Below are positions 1 to 7,116 of a DNA stretch of 64,000 bases, one piece after another. The stretch covers positions 15,635-79,634 of the forward strand of contig JAFABB010000045.1 of the NCBI GenBank assembly GCA_023426245.1. Direction: 5' to 3'. Made by a program: the position numbers and the translations under genes. The notes under the pieces were generated by a model, which was given only the letters and a program-made list of their open reading frames with translations, did no database searches and was not told where the DNA came from. The DNA comes from Bacillota bacterium (GTDB taxonomy: Bacteria > Bacillota > UBA4882 > UBA8346). Each line of letters starts with the position of its first letter. The stretch's first letter is position 1.

Positions 1-2
1 TC

Positions 3-176
3 GTATGGCTGGTTTTTATAGGATTTATCATGCACACTTTGCTGGCTGTTTTTTCAACGGTTTTAACACAATTTAATGATCTTATCCAATCGGTAATTGC
101 CCATATGATTTTTGGTATGCTGGCGGCTTATTTGATCATCCTACTAAGTCCAAAACAAAGGGAAGGTGAGCGATGA
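3..176 (+). CDS. C-terminal end of a small membrane protein (partial)
   Basis: An open frame enters from the left edge and ends at the TGA at 174-176, giving about 57 residues. They form two hydrophobic stretches (VWLVFIGFIMHTLLAVFSTV, then IAHMIFGMLAAYLIILL) and a charged tail, SPKQREGER, so this is the last part of an integral membrane protein. The pattern resembles the end of the membrane protein at 748-1221, so the two may be related, but the fragment is too short to assign a family. Confidence 0.55.
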   Translation, partial: VWLVFIGFIMHTLLAVFSTVLTQFNDLIQSVIAHMIFGMLAAYLIILLSPKQREGER

Positions 177-259
177 AAGGGGATTCGGGGCATTATTGAA
201 TGTTTTTTCTAAAATAAAATTACCTCGCTAAAAGCGGGGTATGGGCCAAACTCCAAAGA

Positions 260-562
260 TTAAATTTCAAGCAGCCAAATCAAGGTGTTTTTATAATCAA
301 CTTTTACGACTTTGTATTGATGGTCGTCGTCATAAAGCTCCGGGCCTTCAAGTTCATCATCATAACTCTCCCATAAGATAGGAAAGTCGCCGCTCATTTT
401 GAATCCGATATCGTCGGTTTCAAGGTGTTTGAGGGTAATCCCGTCGGTCCACCCTTCAATGGAATCAGGCTCAAGATTTAACTGATAAAGTGACTCCTTA
501 CCATCATTCAAAAGCACTATTGCCCCTCCCTTCCCCGGCAGCAATCCAATTGTATGTTTCAT
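260..562 (-). CDS. hypothetical acidic protein, 100 aa
   Basis: A 100-residue frame starting MKHTIGLLPGKGGA. It is soluble and strongly acidic, with clusters such as YDDELEGPELYDDDHQ and a hydrophobic end NTLIWLLEI. The ATG at 560-562 has only a weak AAGG about 12 bases upstream. The composition looks like a real small cytosolic protein rather than an antisense shadow, and nothing else is encoded here. No domain recognised; function unknown. Confidence 0.5.
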   Translation of the reverse strand: MKHTIGLLPGKGGAIVLLNDGKESLYQLNLEPDSIEGWTDGITLKHLETDDIGFKMSGDFPILWESYDDELEGPELYDDDHQYKVVKVDYKNTLIWLLEI

Positions 563-747
563 TATACGAACCTTGAATGGATTTTATAACTTGAAAAAGC
601 TTATATGTAAAATGGGTGACGGATTTCTAGAAGATATTTTAATTTTTTAGGATCAGGCTTTTCTGGGTAATCTATATCCGGTAAATAACAGGGAGCTTGG
701 GGCGGATTTTGAATTTGTCCGTTTTTCAAAGGAAAAGAAGGTTTGTC

Positions 748-1221
748 ATGGCAAACATCAAAAGGGATCACTATACCGTGGGATTTATTACGGGGACTGT
801 CGCCGGAATGGCGGCGGACCTAAGCAATTTTTTATTGACCAATGTTTTTCACTTTGGAAAAATTGGTTATGAAGATTTCGCCGCGGTTTTGGTGTTCGGA
901 AAAGTTCCTTTTTCACTTGGGCAGAGTATAGTTGGCCATTTTGTGCAATTGTTTTTTTCCTCTCTGGTAGGTGCTTTATTTGCTTTCTGGATCCAAAGAG
1001 TGTCAGCCAGGTTTTTACTTTTCAAAGGAATTACTTTCGGGCTTTTTGTTTGGTTTTTTGCATTCTCGATCGCTCAGATTTATAAATTGCAGTATTTATC
1101 CAGGTTTGACCTGGGAACGGTAATCACCAACAATGTTGCGGCGATAATCTATGGGGCCGTCTTAGGAATCATCCTGCCATGGTTTTATGGGAAATCCGAA
1201 AAGAGAGAACGTGTTGGGTAA
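748..1221 (+). CDS. YqhR-like four-helix membrane protein
   Basis: 157 residues beginning MANIKRDHYTVGFITG. I chose the ATG at 748 over a TTG at 697 because GAAGG sits about 8 bases upstream. Four hydrophobic helices are visible, near residues 10-30, 60-85, 95-115 and 130-150, ending in the positive tail YGKSEKRERVG. The size and TGTVAGMAADLSNFLL start suggest the YqhR-type membrane family of spore formers, whose function is not known. A strong terminator follows directly. Confidence 0.55.
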   Translation: MANIKRDHYTVGFITGTVAGMAADLSNFLLTNVFHFGKIGYEDFAAVLVFGKVPFSLGQSIVGHFVQLFFSSLVGALFAFWIQRVSARFLLFKGITFGLFVWFFAFSIAQIYKLQYLSRFDLGTVITNNVAAIIYGAVLGIILPWFYGKSEKRERVG

Positions 1222-1227
1222 TTGGGA

Positions 1228-1261
1228 AAAACCCCACTGCCTGGTTAGGTAATGGGGTTTT
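1228..1261. terminator. bidirectional intrinsic terminator
   Basis: A perfect 9-bp stem (AAAACCCCA at 1228-1236 pairing with TGGGGTTTT at 1253-1261) has an A tract on one side and a T tract on the other. It sits between the plus-strand membrane gene ending at 1221 and the minus-strand small gene ending at 1269, so it can stop transcription from both sides. Confidence 0.8.
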
Positions 1262-1268
1262 CATTCAA

Positions 1269-1397
1269 TTAATTCGACTTTTTATCGTTTTTTTTAGCCG
1301 CAGCTTTTTCCATTTTACTTAGTGCGACTGAACAATAAATGATATAGCCCACAAAGCCAAGGCATAGCACTACCATGAGACCTGCGATATATAACAT
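1269..1397 (-). CDS. 42-residue single-span membrane protein
   Basis: A small frame with a textbook site: AGGAGGG, a short spacer, then ATG at 1395-1397. It encodes MLYIAGLMVVLCLGFVGYII followed by a short linker and a lysine-rich tail (KMEKAAAKKNDKKSN). This is one transmembrane helix with a positive C-terminus, typical of small transporter or respiratory accessory subunits, and it loosely recalls KdpF. It overlaps the end of the 170-codon frame at 1315-1827 in another phase. The ribosome site and composition make this the more credible gene in the overlap. Confidence 0.55.
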   Translation of the reverse strand: MLYIAGLMVVLCLGFVGYIIYCSVALSKMEKAAAKKNDKKSN

Positions 1398-1827
1398 GAT
1401 GAACCCTCCTATATTTAAATGGACTGCAAGACGATGTCAATCCAAAAATATAGGGAGCTGAAGTTTCCGAGCTGGTCTGTGCTAGTTGATAAAAGATAGT
1501 AAAAAATAAAAGCGTAAGCTGAAAATGAATAGTAAAGTCAAATCGCAACGGCACATCCGGCCTCAGATCCAAATGGGAGAACAGGCTTACCCTAGAAAAT
1601 AGGATCCGGATCCATTGGAAAAATATCATGAAAACCAAATGATTTTTGTTTATGGAAATCACCGAGTTTGAAATGTCTTTAACCGATAGGGTCCATATAT
1701 TGGATGAAATCGGACTTAGCTGTTCTTTAACGGCAAAAGACAAGTTGTAAGTCGACAGGATCATAAATAGCACAATGACCAGAATCAGTATGAAGTACAC
1801 CAATCTGTTCTTGAATATCGTTTGCAA
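1315..1827 (-). CDS. hypothetical membrane protein with doubtful C-terminus
   Basis: A 170-codon frame starts at a TTG (1825-1827) preceded by AAGGAGGG at good spacing. Residues 8-33 form a hydrophobic helix followed by a polar segment and a second hydrophobic part (NKNHLVFMIFFQWIRILF). The last 35 residues lie across the start of the 42-residue gene and have a non-protein-like composition (YRRVHHVIYRRSHGSAMPW). Either the two genes overlap or this one was lengthened by loss of its stop or by a frameshift. No family recognised. Confidence 0.35.
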   Translation of the reverse strand: MQTIFKNRLVYFILILVIVLFMILSTYNLSFAVKEQLSPISSNIWTLSVKDISNSVISINKNHLVFMIFFQWIRILFSRVSLFSHLDLRPDVPLRFDFTIHFQLTLLFFTIFYQLAQTSSETSAPYIFGLTSSCSPFKYRRVHHVIYRRSHGSAMPWLCGLYHLLFSRTK

Positions 1828-2040
1828 TTATGATCCCTCCTTACGATTGTTTAGTGGACTCATTATTATAACCTAAATTTGACGATTGATCAATGATTCG
1901 ATAAATTACCGCAAAAAAGGGTATACGGCGGAAAAATAAAGCGAGATTGTAAATTGATTCAAATGAGATCATTTTTTGCGGCGGGTTGGGTATCTTATGA
2001 AAAATCAGAAAAGATAGATTACCGAGAAGGAGGTATCGGA

Positions 2041-2529
2041 GTGCATTTCGAACATTTCGTGGGGCTGATCATCTTCATTGGAGCATTTGTATTGATGCTT
2101 CTTACTGTTCCTTGGCAGGAAATCAAAAGATGGCTCCTGTTCGGATTCATAAGCGGGCTGGGTATTGCGATTATTCTCTTGTTAGTGATGCAAAATTGGT
2201 TGGGTTTGTGGATTTTCCGCAAAATAGATTTTTTGTATCTGGGGCGGATACCCATAATTCTTTCTGCCGCCTGGGCTCCGGCAGAGATTTTCTTTGCCCA
2301 TTTTTTTATCCGGTATCAAAATCTATTCCTCCGGCTGTTGATGATTCTTTTTTTCCCTGCGCTGGCTGTGGCCGTCCATTTTATTCAGATTTGGAACCGG
2401 ATGTTAGTTTATTACCATTGGAATTATGCCGGAACCTTTTTGGTTTCTTTAGCGATTCATTTTGGGTTGGCCGTTTATTTGAAGATGCGTTTTTATAAGT
2501 TTGCCGGGGTATCCGGGGGTCAAACCTAA
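2041..2529 (+). CDS. small polytopic membrane protein (CBO0543-like)
   Basis: 162 residues from the GTG at 2041, chosen because GAAGGAGG lies about 6 bases upstream; the longer frame from 1954 has no such site. The protein is almost entirely hydrophobic with five probable helices and a conserved-looking WAPAEIFFAHFF segment. Size, topology and the aromatic-rich helices recall the CBO0543-type membrane proteins of Bacillus and Clostridium, of unknown function. It stands alone between a minus-strand gene and the acyltransferase at 2674. Confidence 0.55.
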   Translation: MHFEHFVGLIIFIGAFVLMLLTVPWQEIKRWLLFGFISGLGIAIILLLVMQNWLGLWIFRKIDFLYLGRIPIILSAAWAPAEIFFAHFFIRYQNLFLRLLMILFFPALAVAVHFIQIWNRMLVYYHWNYAGTFLVSLAIHFGLAVYLKMRFYKFAGVSGGQT

Positions 2530-2673
2530 CCATGGCGCTTTAAGGTATTGATCAATGATTTTGAAAGAGCGGTGAATTGCCTTTCCGTGAAAAAACTTCC
2601 GGGAAAAGAGCGTGGAAAATCCCAAAATGGTATTTTGTGGAATATAATCGGGCTATTTGAGTAGTTTAAATCG

Positions 2674-3816
2674 ATGAAAAATCAACAAATCAAATTTACC
2701 GGAAAGCGTTTAGCTTCTTTAGACGCGTTGCGCGGATTGAATATGTTTTGGATCATTGGAGGGGAAAAAATCGCCGACGCCCTTGCCCGCCTCAATTTTC
2801 CTCTGAGCCGGATTTTGGCGGCCCAATTGAATCATACGAAATGGATCGGATTTACTTTTTATGATTTAATTTATCCGATGTTTATTTTTGTGACCGGAGT
2901 TTCCATCGCTTACTCCATTGAGAATCATATGAAGCGGGGCGAGGGGCTTGCTCAAATCTTATTACGCATTTTGCGGAGGACTTTTTTGCTTTTTTTATGC
3001 GGTTTGTATTTGAGCAATTCCGGTTTGAGTTTGCAGGGTTGGTTGACCAACGTCCGTTTGATGGGGATATTGCAGCGAATTGCTCTATGCTATTGCGGGG
3101 CGGCTATTTTAACGCTTTTTGTGAGGAAACGCCATCAGGTTTTTATTGCGGTGATGATACTTTTGGGCTATTGGTTGATCTTAAAATTCGGGGCCGTGCC
3201 CGGCTATGGGGCCGGGGTATGGTACCCACCGGAAGCTAATTTCGCCAATTATTTTGATAAGCTTTTTTTGCCGGGAAGGAAATATTACGGTACCTGGGAT
3301 GTGGAGGGCTTATTAAGCACATTTCCGGCCCTTGTCAGTTGCCAGATAGGTGTATTTGCCGGATTTTGGCTGAAAAAAGACTGGCGGAAAACGGGTTTTT
3401 CGTCGCAGGGCGCGTCTTTCAAGATTGCCTTTTTGGGGTTAATCGGCCTATTGATGCTGGGAGCCGGCTTATTATGGGGATTGGTCCTGCCCATCAGTAA
3501 GCTGATTTGGACCAGTTCGTTTACTTTGGTGACCGGCGGATTGAGCACTATCATCCTGGTTTTGTTTTACTGGCTGATTGATGTGAGGGGTTTTCAAAAA
3601 TGGGCCTTTCCATTTATCGTGATTGGGCTGAATTCGATTTTTATTTATCTGGCGGTGAATGCAGTCCCCTGGAATAAGGTTTTCGGGGGGCTTTTCGGCT
3701 GGAATTCCCGGGCGCTTGGACAATGGGGAGGATTAATTTCTTCGCTGGCCGCCTTTTTTGTCGGGTGGGTCCTTTTATACTGGATGTATCGGAAGAAAGT
3801 CTTTATTCGATTTTAA
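2674..3816 (+). CDS. HGSNAT/NagX-type membrane acyltransferase
   Basis: 380 residues. The N-terminus KRLASLDALRGLNMFWIIGG has the S-x-D-x-x-R-G-x motif of the heparan-alpha-glucosaminide N-acetyltransferase (NagX, DUF5009) family. Around ten membrane helices follow, and the first conserved block YDLIYPMFIFVTGVSIAYS is intact. Family members acetylate amino sugars across the membrane; bacterial members may act in amino-sugar uptake or modification, but the substrate is not evident here. The length matches the family. It has no operon partner; the next gene is a LacI regulator with its own promoter. Confidence 0.8.
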   Translation: MKNQQIKFTGKRLASLDALRGLNMFWIIGGEKIADALARLNFPLSRILAAQLNHTKWIGFTFYDLIYPMFIFVTGVSIAYSIENHMKRGEGLAQILLRILRRTFLLFLCGLYLSNSGLSLQGWLTNVRLMGILQRIALCYCGAAILTLFVRKRHQVFIAVMILLGYWLILKFGAVPGYGAGVWYPPEANFANYFDKLFLPGRKYYGTWDVEGLLSTFPALVSCQIGVFAGFWLKKDWRKTGFSSQGASFKIAFLGLIGLLMLGAGLLWGLVLPISKLIWTSSFTLVTGGLSTIILVLFYWLIDVRGFQKWAFPFIVIGLNSIFIYLAVNAVPWNKVFGGLFGWNSRALGQWGGLISSLAAFFVGWVLLYWMYRKKVFIRF

Positions 3817-3878
3817 GTGGGGAGGTTGGCTAAAAGGTAGTTGAAAAAAGAAAATTTTGCTGTTTCCCTGAACATGAT

Positions 3879-3999
3879 GGGTGATAAAAGGATAGGGGCG
3901 GTGACGATGGTAAATCCGGCGATGAGAAAAAAGGTTGACGGGGTGAGTGAAAAGATTTTATGATTCCAGAATCCTGGTCCCTTTCATATTTTATCACCC
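3879..3999. repeat. 11-bp inverted repeat pair in a 440-base gene-poor gap
   Basis: GGGTGATAAAA at 3879-3889 is exactly complementary to TTTTATCACCC at 3989-3999, about 100 bases apart. The loop holds most of a 40-codon frame (3841-3963, TTG start, no convincing ribosome site) that I do not call a gene. Apart from this pair and the promoter at 4143, nothing is recognised between 3817 and 4257. Confidence 0.4.
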
Positions 4000-4142
4000 C
4001 ATATGCCCACATCGTACCATCATTTTTGAATTGAAAAAAATGAAGAGTTTGAGCAGCCTCGATGAGGGCTTTGACTATGAGGTTGGAGCATAAAATTGCT
4101 GGACTCCTTATCTTTCAAATAAGCCAAAAAATTCCCCCGGTG

Positions 4143-4212
4143 TTGACATTTATAAAATTTAGGTGCTATACTTAGCCGGATGATGAACCGAAAATTTTGT
4201 TGGAAACGTTTC
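4143..4212 (+). promoter_or_regulatory. promoter and operator of the LacI-type gene
   Basis: TTGACA at 4143-4148 and TATACT at 4167-4172 are separated by 18 bases. Downstream, GAAACGTTTC at 4203-4212 is a perfect 10-bp palindrome of the form bound by LacI/CcpA-family repressors, placed in the transcribed leader where a bound repressor would block the gene. Similar sites precede the operon at 5710, so autoregulation is likely. Confidence 0.7.
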
Positions 4213-4257
4213 ATATGAATAGAACGACAAAATGACAATAATGGATATGGTGAGAAT

Positions 4258-5289
4258 ATGGCGGCTACAATTAAAGATGTGGCGAAAGCTGCAAATGTTT
4301 CGGTAAGCACCGTTTCGCTGGTTCTAAATAACAGCGAACTTGTTAAGATGGAAACTAAATATAAAGTTTTGCGGGTAATAAAAGAATTGCGTTATATCCC
4401 CAATCAATATGCCCGTTCGCTGGTTACCAAAAGGAAGAATATCATCGGTGTGGCGTTGATGACTTATAATGAATCAACGAACTGGTTTACTTTCAATGGA
4501 CATGTGGATACCTATTTGACGGAAGTCCTTCCTAGTATTGGAAAGGAGATTAATAAATCGAATTATAGTATGCTTTTAGAATATTTCTGCACCAAAAACC
4601 CGACAAAAGAATTGCCTTCGATTATGAAGGCTGATAGGGTTGATGGAATGCTTTTGGCGGGAGGCATAATCAATGATGATGTATTAATAAAGATCCAGGA
4701 GGTAAAGATACCAACTGTGTTGGTTGGGTCCCGACATGAAAACCTGGACTATGTTGATACGGATCCGGAAAAAGGAATTTATCTGGGAGTCCGGTACTTG
4801 ATTGAAAACGGGCATACGGATATTGTGTTTATCAACGGTTCTCAATACTCTCAATCGTCTAAGCGAAAGCTAAACGGTTTCAAGATTGCAATGGAAGAGG
4901 CCAAACTGGAATTCAGGGCGGATTGGGTTGGACAGGCGGATTATTCCGGACAATCGGCTTATAAAGTAATGCGTGATATGTGGGATAAAGGAATTCGTCC
5001 TACGGCAGTTTTAGGTGGATATGACGGTATAACAATTGGCGCTCTTCGCTTTTTGTATGATCAAGGATTGCATTGTCCTAAAGATGTTTCTGCCATAGGT
5101 TTTGAAGACAGCATACTGGCGGAGTTTTGTTATCCGCCGCTCACGGTAATCAAGGTTCACAAGGAGCAGATGGGTCTAGAAGCCTGCCGGGTTTTGCTAA
5201 ACCGAATTAAAAAGCCTAATGCAAAAGTGGTTAAGCTAATTATTGAACCTCAATTAACGGTTCGCGAGTCGGTCCGCAAGATACAATGA
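4258..5289 (+). CDS. LacI-family transcriptional regulator
   Basis: 343 residues. The N-terminal helix-turn-helix TIKDVAKAANVSVSTVSLVL (residues 4-23) is the signature of the family. It is followed by a hinge and a periplasmic-binding-like effector domain containing DRVDGMLLAGG, YLIENGHTDIVFINGS and a C-terminal VIKVHKEQMG segment. Local repressor for the downstream uptake and oxidation operon is the natural inference: the gene lies directly upstream, reads the same way, and matching operators lie on both sides. The effector is probably the substrate or an intermediate, and cannot be named from sequence. Confidence 0.9.
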   Translation: MAATIKDVAKAANVSVSTVSLVLNNSELVKMETKYKVLRVIKELRYIPNQYARSLVTKRKNIIGVALMTYNESTNWFTFNGHVDTYLTEVLPSIGKEINKSNYSMLLEYFCTKNPTKELPSIMKADRVDGMLLAGGIINDDVLIKIQEVKIPTVLVGSRHENLDYVDTDPEKGIYLGVRYLIENGHTDIVFINGSQYSQSSKRKLNGFKIAMEEAKLEFRADWVGQADYSGQSAYKVMRDMWDKGIRPTAVLGGYDGITIGALRFLYDQGLHCPKDVSAIGFEDSILAEFCYPPLTVIKVHKEQMGLEACRVLLNRIKKPNAKVVKLIIEPQLTVRESVRKIQ

Positions 5290-5306
5290 AAATATTTTAC
5301 GATTCT

Positions 5307-5322
5307 TTTAAAACGTTCTAAA
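5307..5322. promoter_or_regulatory. LacI-type operator, distal copy
   Basis: The 16-bp TTTAAAACGTTCTAAA is the exact reverse complement of the site at 5647-5662. It lies just after the regulator's stop codon, 325 bases from its partner, a distance that would allow looping by a tetrameric repressor. Confidence 0.6.
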
Positions 5323-5515
5323 TTTACCGCCAAATAGAAAGAACCAATACTAGCTTGCATATTGGTTCCCCGATATGCCTTGCCGCTAACGTTCGTAATT
5401 GGCGCATATCCTTGATTGGCCACCTTGAATCAATACTTTCTTCAGACACCTGTTGCATCATAAAACATTTGTAAATGCAGTAATGATAATATTTTTCCAT
5501 GTTTGCGGTATATAA

Positions 5516-5529
5516 TTAGAACATTCTAA
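5516..5529. promoter_or_regulatory. LacI-type operator, imperfect middle copy
   Basis: TTAGAACATTCTAA is a near-perfect palindrome that differs from the other sites only at the central dinucleotide (CA in place of CG). It lies upstream of the promoter at 5581. Confidence 0.5.
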
Positions 5530-5580
5530 ATAAGAATGACGCCTAAAATTAATAAAAATTTAAAAAAATCCATTTAAAAA

Positions 5581-5662
5581 TTGACAAAAACATTTCCAAA
5601 GCCTTATAATTTAACTATGAAACGTTTACAACTTGAAATTTTCTAATTTAGAACGTTTTAAA
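5581..5662 (+). promoter_or_regulatory. consensus sigma-A promoter with two overlapping operators
   Basis: TTGACA (5581-5586) and TATAAT (5605-5610) are both exact consensus hexamers with an 18-base spacer. GAAACGTTTAC lies at the expected start of transcription (about 5617-5630), and TTTAGAACGTTTTAAA lies at 5647-5662, ahead of the ribosome site of the first structural gene. This is a strong promoter that would need tight repression. Confidence 0.75.
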
Positions 5663-5709
5663 TGCTGTGGACGAATTTCAAAATTTTAAAAGGGGAGAGG
5701 AGTTTTATT

Positions 5710-7005
5710 ATGACGGTAGGTATTATTGTTATTGCCATATTTTTAGTAATGGCAGTACTGATGATGATGAGAAAGATTCCGGCTTTATTGGCGCTTCCCA
5801 TCATGGCGATTCTTATTGGTGTTGCGGCAAGACTTCCATTAACAGGTGAAACGGGAATACTTGATTACGTGATTTCGCTTGGAGCATTAAAATTGTCGGC
5901 TACATATGTAGCAATTCTGTTCAGTTGCTGGTTATCGCAGATTCTTTACCGAACGGGAGTTACCGATACGATTGTTAAAAAAGCCGCTGAATTTGGTGGC
6001 GATAAACCATTTATAATTGCGCTGATTCTTTGCGCGGTATCGGTTTTCTTGTTTACGACCCTTTATGGGACGGGTGCGGCGGCAATGGTTGGAGCCGTTG
6101 TTATTCCGTTGTTATTATCAGTAGGTGTTCCTCCTATTGTAGCTTGTAATGCTTTTCTGGCTTCTCTCTCGGCCGGATATTCATTAAATCCCGCCAATAT
6201 TTCTGCAATCACGAATATTACTGGTGTTGCCACGGAAGACATCAACCTCTGTGCAATTATTCTGACCATCGCCGGTTGCCTATTTACAGTTCTCTATTTG
6301 GGGTGGAGTTTTAGAAAGAACGGTCTGAAATTTGCATTTGCAGCCCCGGTGGATGGCAAGGAAACGGTTGAAGAACGCCCGACAGTTTCCGGTTTGAAGG
6401 GTTTAATGGCATGTCTGACTCCCTTGATTGTGGTTGTTGTAATGCTTGCTTTTAAATGGCAGGCGACCACGGTGTTTATTATCGGTATTATCTGGGCGAT
6501 TATCTTCACTTTCAAAGGTAAATGGGAAAAGAATATGAACCTGATTGTGCAAAGCTGTTATGAAGGATTTAAAGAAGGCGCGCCGACTGCCGCTTTAATG
6601 TTTGGTATCGGCATGATTTTAAATGCGGTTACTGCACCAACTACTCAGGCTATAATTAATCCTTTCATGGTTGCAATTACTCCCACGACAGCTGTTGGTC
6701 TGATTATCTTTGTTTGCGTATTCAGCCCGCTTGGGCTATATCGTGGACCATTCAACCTAATGGGTCTTGGCGCCGGCTTGGCGGCAAGTATGTTGAATGT
6801 GAAAGTTCTTCCGGTTGCGGCGCTTTCCGCGGTATTTTACGCTGCATTTCGTTGGCCGTCACAGTCGTGTCCTACTTCAACCCAGGTAGTATGGGCGTCC
6901 AACTTTGTCGGATATGATCCGGTAACGACAACAAACCAGGTTCAGTTGGCAAACTGGGTTTTAACTGCGGTAACCGTAGTAATTTTGACCCTAATTTATT
7001 TTTAA
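5710..7005 (+). CDS. GntP/DcuC-like organic-acid transporter
   Basis: 431 residues from the ATG at 5710, which follows AGGGGAGAGGAG; an upstream ATG at 5662 overlaps the operator. Eleven or twelve hydrophobic helices are present. Features include LFTTLYGTGAAAMVGAVVIP and LSAGYSLNPANISAIT, re-entrant-like segments typical of the ion-transporter superfamily carriers for sugar acids and dicarboxylates (GntP, Dcu, CitMHS). I cannot choose the exact family. As first gene of the regulated operon it presumably imports the substrate oxidised by the enzymes downstream. Confidence 0.7.
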   Translation: MTVGIIVIAIFLVMAVLMMMRKIPALLALPIMAILIGVAARLPLTGETGILDYVISLGALKLSATYVAILFSCWLSQILYRTGVTDTIVKKAAEFGGDKPFIIALILCAVSVFLFTTLYGTGAAAMVGAVVIPLLLSVGVPPIVACNAFLASLSAGYSLNPANISAITNITGVATEDINLCAIILTIAGCLFTVLYLGWSFRKNGLKFAFAAPVDGKETVEERPTVSGLKGLMACLTPLIVVVVMLAFKWQATTVFIIGIIWAIIFTFKGKWEKNMNLIVQSCYEGFKEGAPTAALMFGIGMILNAVTAPTTQAIINPFMVAITPTTAVGLIIFVCVFSPLGLYRGPFNLMGLGAGLAASMLNVKVLPVAALSAVFYAAFRWPSQSCPTSTQVVWASNFVGYDPVTTTNQVQLANWVLTAVTVVILTLIYF

Positions 7006-7116
7006 ACAGTTTTTTGATAAGTAAGGGCGGGGATGTCACGACATGCTTTGATACAGCATTAGGGACTTACCCGTCCCATTCTCTAGAAAAATAATATCTG
7101 ACAGGGGAGAATGATT

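Noticed and set aside
3830..4310. Two minus-strand frames upstream of and overlapping the LacI gene
   Set aside because: They run antisense across a clear promoter and into a clear gene, and have no ribosome sites.
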